A DNA stretch of 64,000 nucleotides from Phaeosaccion multiseriatum (Eukaryota > Ochrophyta, other classes): positions 1,240,001 to 1,304,000 of the forward strand of contig OZ218965.1 of assembly GCA_965112735.1 (NCBI GenBank). The letters run 5' to 3'. Positions within the stretch are counted from its first letter, which is position 1; each line of letters begins with the position of its first letter. The translations under genes and the position numbers were made by a program. Positions 57,525 to 64,000 of this stretch are shown one piece after another. Under the pieces are notes generated by a model, which was given only the letters and a program-made list of their open reading frames with translations, ran no database searches and was not told the origin of the DNA.

Positions 57525-59173
57525 CTCTCTCTCACACACACATACACGCACCCACCCAAACACCCATTCCCTCACCCTGTCACCCCCCCACGCACGCACC
57601 CACTACCCCCCCCCATCCACTGCCATCCACCCACCCCTTACGTATCCTCTTATACCTGATAGGCGTTGTTACTGTCGTCGATGATGGCGCCCATCTCCTT
57701 CTTCTTCTCGTGCAACTCCCTCTCGAGTTTCTTGTAGATACCGTCGAACACCACCCTCTCCCTCCTGCGTTGGTAGAAACAAGTTAAGTGAGTCAAAGGA
57801 AAGCAAAGCGTTGAGGGTTGTGTGGAGTAAGTCAATGATTCAGTTTCAAGTCAGTAAACAAGTGCCACTCTTGTGTGGCTTAATATACTATGCCCAATAT
57901 TTCCCCTCACACCCCCTCGTTGCGTGCGTTACCTAGCGGCGTCGATCTTCTCCCTGAGGCCTTTGTTGAAGGAGAGAGACTCGTTGAACTTCATCAAAGC
58001 CTTGTCCAAGCGGTTCTCCAGAATGCGAATCTGCGGGGTTAGGGAAGCATGAGGGGAGGGAGGGCGGCAGAGGTTAACTCCTATGGCTTTATCGCTCCCT
58101 CTGTTTGTATGTATGAAACTGCATCTGAGGACTCCGGGTACAGATATACAGACAGATGAATGAGGCAAGAAACTGCATCAGAGGACTCCGGACACAGATA
58201 TATAGACAGATGAATGAGGCAAGAAACTGCATCAGAGGACTCCGGACACAGATATATAGACAGATGAATGAGGCAAGAAACTGCATCAGAGGACTCCGGA
58301 CACAGATATATAGACAGATGAATGAGGCAAGAAACTGCATCAGAGGACTCCGGACACAGATATATAGACAGATGAATGAGGCAAGAAACTGCATCAGAGG
58401 ACACCGGACACAGATATATAGACAGATGAATGAGGCAAGAAACTGCATCAGAGGACTCCGGACACAGATATTTAGACAGATGAATGAGGCGAGAAACCGC
58501 ATCAGAGGACTCCGGGCACAGATATATAGACAGATGAATGAGGCGACAAACTGCATCAGAGGACTCCGGACAGGCTGGGCGGAGGCTGTACGCTCCTCTC
58601 CAACCCTTGCGCAGATTTTTGAATAGGATGGAGTCGGTAAGCACAGATCTCCCCCTACGACAGCCCAGGCCAGAGGGGAGCGAAAGAACCCTCACTTCAG
58701 GCCTCCCTGAGCTGCTGTCGGTTTCCCAAGGTCTCGGCGTCTCCCCGTCTCTCTCTCGATGCTCCCTACTTCCTCTCTCGATGCCCCCTACTTCCTCTCT
58801 CGATGCCCCCTACTTCCTCTCTCAATGCTCCCTACTTCCTCTCTCGATGCCCCCTACTTCCTCTCGATGCTCCCTACTTCCTCTCTCGATGCCCCCTACT
58901 TCCTCTCTCGAATGCCTTGCCTGCTTGGTGATGAGTTCGTTGTTTTCGTGAGAGGCGTTGATGCCTCCCATGCGCTGCCGCTGCTCCAGCACCCTGAGAG
59001 GGGGAGAGGAGGGAGGGGAGGGAGGAGAGGCAGGAGAGAGGCGGAGCGAGTCAGAGCGGGCACCTTTCCCTTATGCATGCACCGCACCAGAAGCAGCGCA
59101 CGTACATACCACATACACACACACAGAGAGAGAGAGAGAGAGGTGGAGAGAGGGAGAACGAGAGAGAGAGAAC

Positions 59174-59205
<32 letters not shown>

Positions 59206-60097
59206 CAGACAGACAGAGAGAGAGGGCGAGAGGGGCCCTCCTCTTCCCCTTCGCTAAGCTCGACTACCCGCCACACGCCTCTTCCCCTCCCCCCCACTAA
59301 ACCCTCACCAAACACAGACATTTACCTCGCTTGTGTGGCGCTGACCTCCGCATCGAGCTGCTCTATCCTGCGCTTCTCCTTCTCGATCTTGCGTGCGAAG
59401 AGGTCTGCCTGGTCCTGCAGCCGTTGGATCTCCGCCACCGCGGCGGGGTTGGTCACGTATCTGGGGGTCAGGTCCGGGTGCGTGTGTGTCAGGGCAGGGA
59501 GGTCGCGGAGCGGAGCGGGTCAGACAAGAGAGGGTGGATCTTGCACAGCACTTGATACATACAGCAGCATATGTGACTAGCACAGCTGCCCTTCACCTCC
59601 CCCTGCTCCCCTCCTGCTTCATGCACTCGACTGTGGACTGTGGACTGCAATGCGTACAGTCATCTCGCAAGCCTGCCCTGGCAGACAGAGCGTAGCTATG
59701 TCAAAAACAAGCAGAGATAATTTGTGCCTCTGAGCGGTAGGAGGAGGCCGACCGTGAGATCTCTATCCCTTTCTCTAAGCTCGGCCTGGGAGGCTATTGC
59801 CCGCACTCCCAGCTCCCACCCCTTCTCGTCGTCACACCACCACCGACACCACAAACAAAAAGAGCAGGAACAAAACGAACGTCTCACCCTTTCCTCTTCC
59901 CTCCACTCGTGGCATGTCCTAGTATCTCCTCTCCTCCTCCCCTCTGTCCCTCACCTGGCCTCCCTGCTCTCCCTTGCCAAGTCCGTCTTGAGCATCTCGT
60001 TACCATGCTTGATGTCGTCGATGACTGCCCGCTGCTTCCGCACCCTGTTGATGGCATTGTCCTCGTACTTGGTGAGGCCCTTTTTCTGCCAAGACAT
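52827..60097 (-). CDS. Outer dynein arm docking complex coiled-coil protein (CCDC63/CCDC114/ODA1 family)
   Basis: Complement of twelve exons: 59955-60097, 59326-59460, 58921-58993, 57933-58030, 57656-57764, 56714-57147, 56266-56392, 55674-55775, 55149-55230, 54029-54244, 53402-53458 and 52827-53062; all phases close, 603 aa. Family signatures in order: AEIQRLQDQADLF, RMGGINASHENNELI, IRILENRLDKALMKFNESLS, RERVVFDGIYKKLERELHEK, LFNYINDLNTEIERLE, KYKGQGVSTDTQRKK, AMKTVNALKTGIHGIFTRI, SNMLQYLGLIEQRTGEIL. By family knowledge it is a rod-like coiled coil tethering outer dynein arms to axonemal doublets, so the organism has a motile flagellum. The exon at 56714-57147 carries a Gly-rich insertion after LRESLRKRQ that breaks the coiled coil and contains an in-frame dispersed 16-mer (MAVDG). 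One intron uses a GC donor (58920). The tail is Gly-rich and ends GEGS. Confidence 0.9.
53270..53385 (+). repeat. (GT)n/(GCGT)n microsatellite
   Basis: In the last intron of the dynein-docking gene; on the coding strand it is a CA array. Confidence 0.88.
54457..55148 (-). repeat. 32-bp intronic minisatellite carrying a splice donor in each unit
   Basis: About 21 units. On the coding (minus) strand each unit reads GGGGTAAGCGGTGTCAGGAC then AGCGGGTGGTTA with C/T and C/A variants. The first copy overlaps the true 5' splice site of the exon ending at 55149 (CCAAG|GTAAGCGGTGTCAGG), so every unit repeats GTAAGC or GTAAGT. Confidence 0.95.
55519..55665 (+). repeat. (GCAG)n and (GA)n microsatellites
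   Basis: GGCAGGCAGGCA followed by about 100 bp of GAGA with GCAG interruptions in an intron of the dynein-docking gene. Confidence 0.85.
58116..58572 (+). repeat. 54-bp minisatellite, eight to nine copies
   Basis: Unit contains GACAGATGAATGAGGCAAGA and AACTGCATCAGAGGACTCCG. It lies in the intron between the GGINASHENNELITKQ and IRILENRLDK exons of the dynein-docking gene. Open on both strands as an 18-residue repeat, but conserved exons on both sides show it is intronic. Confidence 0.93.
58755..58912 (+). repeat. 22-bp minisatellite
   Basis: About eight copies of CTACTTCCTCTCTCGATGCC with CC/TC variants (one 19-bp copy), ending next to the GC splice donor at 58920. Confidence 0.9.
58919..58920 (-). 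other. GC-AG intron donor
   Basis: On the minus strand the exon ends ACCAAGCAG and the intron begins GCAAGGC. Phase and family continuity (ITKQ then IRILENRL) require this site, and no GT donor is available at that position. Confidence 0.7.
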
Positions 60098-60564
60098 GGC
60101 CGCCCGCCTCTGCTGCTGCTGTCGCTACACCTTGTCGCCCCGCTCGTCACCCTGTCCAGATCAATCCGTGTATTGGGCTGCTTGCCGCTCGACCTCAGAG
60201 CTTGTCAGGGGGTCCCCCGAAGCTGGCACCTGTCCTCATAATCTGACCAAGGGAAAATGAGCTGCGAAGGGAGGCTTCCCAGGTATTTACTCTCTGGACA
60301 ACGAGAGAGCGAGAAACGAAGGTTGCAGTTTCGGAATTCACTAACTTAGGCAACCCCCACGAGACTGAAACTGAATCTGGGCCGTCTCAAGCAGCGACAT
60401 TTTTTTTTTTTAAGTACCCTGGCAAGAAAGCCCATTTGAAGGGACGGTGAGAAGCGACAGATGGAAGGCACACCAGTGAAGGCCTTCGGGGCTGGCCGTA
60501 CCAAGCAAGATGAACATAAATTGCACAGCCATAAAGCAATAAAGCAAGCTTCCTTTTCCCCCCG

Positions 60565-60599
<35 letters not shown>

Positions 60600-60989
60600 C
60601 TGGCGTCAGTTGCCTCAGTGTTCGGTTCACTTGTTGACCCTCAACAATGACGATACCCTATATGGAACCGTGCCAACTGTGGCGATATTGAGACCTCTGG
60701 CGGGGTCACTCCTACACAGCGTCACACGATGCGTCCACCTCCACCCGCCTTGGCTGCGACGCAATGCCGTTCCCCGCCCCTCCACTGCCATCTGACGGTT
60801 TCGTGCCTCTCTCTCTCTCTCTGCCGCTCCATGCCCCCCCCCACTCCTTAGTGCTGCCCCGTGTGGCGTGGGACAGGCAGTTAGTGCCTGATGCGCCAGC
60901 GAGTCACGCAGTTACTCCGTGCCTTGTGTCAGTCAGCCAATGCCTGGTATCAATCAGTCAATCAGTCAATCAGTCATTCCGTCATTCCG
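60098..60989. promoter_or_regulatory. Promoter region of the dynein-docking gene and 3' flank of uL4m
   Basis: 892 bp between the start of the dynein-docking gene (-) and the stop of uL4m (-). It has a T10 run at 60401-60410, (CT)n at 60567-60592 and a CAGTCAAT repeat at 60955-60985 ending at the uL4m stop. No gene supported. Confidence 0.45.
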
Positions 60990-62061
60990 TCATTCCGCGG
61001 TGAGGATGGCGGTGAGCTCCTCCACAGCGGGCACGTCCAGAATGAGGTGCGTCTTCTTCAGAATGGAGTACACGTTGGCCTCCTGTGCCAGTTGTGAGTG
61101 GGGCAGAGCGTTGGTACGTACGTAAGTGAGCGAGTGGATCGGGTTCTCGAGGCAGTAAGCGCGTGCTGAGGTACCACGCCTTCCCCCTTCACATCTATAC
61201 CTCGACACACCGAATCTATATGCCAAGTCGATCGATATGCTAAGTCGCATCTGCATGCCAAGTCGATCGATGTGCTGAAAGTCGACATCACTTCACATGC
61301 CACTCACCTTGCGGGGCATGACATCGACGTAGAAGAGGTTGCTCGTGGCGTTGAGGAGCTTCGGGCACACCTCCCCCCCACCTAAGGAACGACAGGGACA
61401 GGCCAGGCCGTTGCAGTTGCAGTTGTCGTTGCAGTTGCAGTCAGTGAGTCAGTGAGTCAGTTAGTGAGTCGGTGAGTCAGTATGAGTCAGGCATGGAAAG
61501 GCAAGGTGGCACCCATCCACATGCGTGGGCCTGCCGAGGCGCCTACGTACTCTGCAGCCCTCGCTCCCTCCCGACCCTCCAATCACACCCAATTACACCC
61601 AATTACACTCTCTCGTCCCTTTCCCCTCCATGCCCTCCCTCCGCCTCCTTTCCATCCACTGCCATCCCTCACCTGCGAGCATGCAGCTGTCCTGCCAACC
61701 GTGTGAAGACACAACATTCGCGATGTGCTTGGTCTTGGGCTTCTTCGCAGACAGCTTGTCCACGACCTTGGGATATGGCAATGGATGGGTTGAAGGGTGG
61801 ATGGCAGTGGATGGGCGAGAGAGGAGGGCGTGCCATGTTGCGGGTTGTGGGTGAGGTGAGGGGAGAGGGGTTAAGAGGGGGGGGGAGGGGCAGGGGGGAG
61901 ACAGCACGAGGTACCATGCAGAGGACAACACGGCAGCAAAAAACAGTGAGGAAGACAACACGAGGGCAGGAGGCGCAGAGTCAAAGGGACGGCACACGCG
62001 CTGCTCGCAGCCACGCCCAGCCCTGCCCCCTTCGTTCCGCAAGCCCAAGGAATGACCCAAG

Positions 62062-62100
<39 letters not shown>

Positions 62101-62117
62101 GTCTGCCCAAGCCTCCG

Positions 62118-62149
<32 letters not shown>

Positions 62150-62170
62150 ACTCTGTCTGCCCAAGCCTCC

Positions 62171-62205
<35 letters not shown>

Positions 62206-63941
62206 TCTCTCTCTATCTGCCTCATGCCCTCGCCACTCACAGTGAGGTTCCCTTCCCTTAGCTTGGTCGAGAGGGCCACCTTGAGGCCCAACTTGACGTA
62301 CTTCTTGTTCAACTTGTAGCTCCAGTCCTTCGGCACCGGACCGTGCGCCTGACGGGGGCACAAAAAGGACACATGGGGAGGGGGGGGGGGTACGGAAACA
62401 GATACCCAGGGAGGCACAGATACACCCAGGACCCAGGGGGGCACAACCGACAGGGAGGTATCAGAGGACCGGAGCGAGTGTGGGTGCGTGAGAGGGGATG
62501 GCAGCGGACGGAGAGGAGTAGACGCACCTTCACACCGCCCCGGAACTGTCCCGCTCGGGAGTGGCCCACTCGGGCTCGGCCAGAGCCTGAGATAGAGAGC
62601 AGCAGCAGCAGTTGGTGATACAGTAGCAGCAGCAGGAGCACGAAGGGGGGGTCGGTGAGGAAAAAGCGACACACAAGAGTCGTTCGAGTGGCAGACGACA
62701 AAGGCAAGGGCAGGGAGGAAGGAGAGACGCGCTTCGCCTCCCTCCCTGTGGGGAGGAGGAAAGGGCGGTTTGGTCGTTGGCAGGGGTGCTTCCTCCCTGT
62801 GGGGAGGAGGAAAGGGCGGTTCGGTCGTTGGCTGGGGTACTTCCTCACCTTTTTGCTGGCGCAGCTTTCTCCCGCTGCCTCGAGTCTGTTCCACGGCGGG
62901 TGAAGGGATTTTGATAGAAAGAGAAGAGGAGGAGGAGAAGGAGGAGGAGGAGGAGGAGGAGAAGGAGGAGGAGGAGGAGGAGGAGGAGGAGGAGGAGGAG
63001 GAGGAGGAGAAGGAGGAGGAGGAGGAAGCTGAGTGCAGGGTTGGAGGGGAGGGACGGTTCACCACGTATGGGGGCGCGAAACAAAAATCTTCCTTCCATC
63101 CACTGCCATCGACAGTCTCTGCTACACTCCCCCCCCCTACCGCCCCCACACCAAGCGTCTTGAAACTCGAACTGGAACTGAAACTGAAAGTGAAACTGAC
63201 CTCGCTGATGTTTTTGACCTTGGCCGTGCCAGAGCGTTTGCAAGCCCTCTGCCACCGAACAACCTCGTGCAGTACGTCCCTACAGGGGATGGCAGTGGAT
63301 GGCGACAGGGAATGGGGATGGGGATGGCAGTGGATGGGGGAGACGGGTGTGAACGGAAGTCGTGGGGGGCGGCAACATGGACGATGATGGACGATCGAAG
63401 TAAAGGCAACAGTATCTTCTTGTCCTGGGGCCTGTCTTCGGCGTGTCAAAGGAGAGGGAGAAGCGCTACATGTGTCGAGAGGAGGGCATGGCATGGAACG
63501 AGGTGCCCAGCCGGCCAAGGAGAGGGTATGGCATGGAACTAGGTGCCCAGCCGGCCCAAGGCTCCTTCCTCTCTGGGCGCCTGATGCTGCGGGTTCGCTC
63601 GCTCACTTGTCCTCACCTCCGAATTGGTTGTCCGAACACCCTAATGTCCAGCTCCAGGGTGCTTCTCTCGTCCTCCACTCCCCCCCCCTGCTCCTCCTCC
63701 TGCTCCTCCTCCTCCTGCTCCTGCTCTTCCCCCTGCTCCTCCTCCTGTTCACCCTCCTGCGCGACAGTTTCCTTCTTGGCCTCCTTCTTTGCCTTCTTCT
63801 TCTTGGCCTTCTTCTTGATTTTGCCGAACGGCGTGACTTGCACGCTCAGCAGGTGCGGTCCGTCCAAGAGAGGCGCGGGCCGCGAAGGCGGCTGCACCAC
63901 CACCCCGGCAAGGGCCGCCGCCTTCGCTTGGGCGTCCTCCT
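60990..63941 (-). CDS. MRPL4: Mitochondrial large-subunit ribosomal protein uL4m (5' partial)
   Basis: Complement of exons 63617-63941, 63201-63279, 62849-62885, 62528-62586, 62241-62348, 61673-61766, 61308-61381 and 60990-61082; phases 2,0,1,0,0,1,0 close. About 289 codons are in the window; the acceptor at 63942 shows that a further 5' exon lies beyond it. Signatures of uL4: LELDIRVFGQPIRRDVLHEV, VRWQRACKRSGTAKVKNISE, GSGRKLRQQKGSGRARVGHS, RAGQFRGGVKAHGPVPKDWS, YKLNKKYVKLGLKVALSTKL, LLNATSNLFYVDVMPRK and a short EANVYSILKKTHLILD end. It binds 23S-type rRNA and helps line the exit tunnel. A Lys/Glu-rich insertion (KKKAKKKKAKKEAKKE and a Glu/Gln run) interrupts the N-terminal part, unusual for the family. 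The mitochondrial rather than cytosolic type is judged from the bacterial-like RRDVLHEVVRWQ motif. Confidence 0.9.
62739..62847 (+). repeat. ~54-bp tandem duplication
   Basis: Two copies of a unit with CCTCCCTGTGGGGAGGAGGA and AAGGGCGGTTTGGTCGTTGG in an intron of uL4m. Each copy contains a self-complementary CCTCCCTGTGGGGAGG hairpin. Confidence 0.85.
62924..63032 (+). repeat. (GAG)n/(GAAGGAG)n purine tract
   Basis: About 110 bp of GGA/GAA repeats in an intron of uL4m; pyrimidine tract on the coding strand. Confidence 0.88.
63474..63562 (+). repeat. ~47-bp tandem duplication
   Basis: Two copies of a block with GGCATGGAAC and AGGTGCCCAGCCGGCC in an intron of uL4m. Confidence 0.8.
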
Positions 63942-64000
63942 CTGGGGAGGCAGGGAGGCAGGGGGGAAGGGGCGGAGGAAGGGGAGGGGAAAGGGTGAGA

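Noticed and set aside
58156-58626. 18-residue repeat protein on the + strand
   Set aside because: It is the shadow of the 54-bp intronic minisatellite in the minus-strand dynein-docking gene.

Overview
The window is nuclear DNA from a eukaryote. Genes carry many GT-AG introns, and nuclear-type genes for mitochondrial ribosomal proteins, a SNF1/AMPK kinase and a ciliary outer-dynein-arm docking subunit are present, so the organism builds a motile flagellum. Very dense microsatellites and minisatellites and an expanded family of Trp-rich ankyrin-like proteins suggest a protist or alga. A flagellate-forming stramenopile is my best guess, but the sequence alone does not fix the lineage.

Layout, left to right. 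1-3646 (+): 3' part of a membrane protein with four hydrophobic segments and five R-[VL]-D-L-S motifs in its tail. 4155-5569 (+): LITAF-domain protein. 6677-13785 (+): very acidic/Gly-rich protein with two RanBP2-type zinc fingers. 14351-16115 (-): mitochondrial ribosomal protein uL29m (MRPL47 family). 16728-25275 (+): SNF1/AMPK alpha kinase in 16 exons with a Gln-rich tail, divergent from uL29m. 27103-29336 (-): small ankyrin protein. 29755-42481: seven intronless ankyrin-like paralogues in strictly alternating orientation (+ - + - + - +), built from three copies of a ~3.8-kb divergent pair plus one outlying + member. 42688-44920 (+): four-EF-hand calmodulin-like protein. 47739-51148 (+): long ankyrin protein. 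52827-60097 (-): outer dynein arm docking complex coiled-coil protein (CCDC63/CCDC114/ODA1 family). 60990-63941 (-): mitochondrial ribosomal protein uL4m, 5' end outside the window.

Exon structures were assembled by hand from splice consensus, phase continuity and family similarity; in every gene listed the phases close to an intact reading frame.

The most unusual parts are: (i) the alternating paralogue array, in which conserved Trp/Leu scaffolds are interrupted by short variable patches and convergent neighbours share private patch variants, as expected for local gene conversion; (ii) two short motifs scattered through introns, spacers and exons on both strands (GGATGGCAGTGGATGG and CAGTTGGTGATACAG), the first giving the same in-frame MAVDG peptide in three unrelated proteins; (iii) a 32-bp intronic minisatellite whose unit repeats the 5' splice site; and (iv) GT/CA microsatellites that start or end exactly at splice sites. 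The paralogue array contains almost none of the dispersed motifs found on both sides of it.
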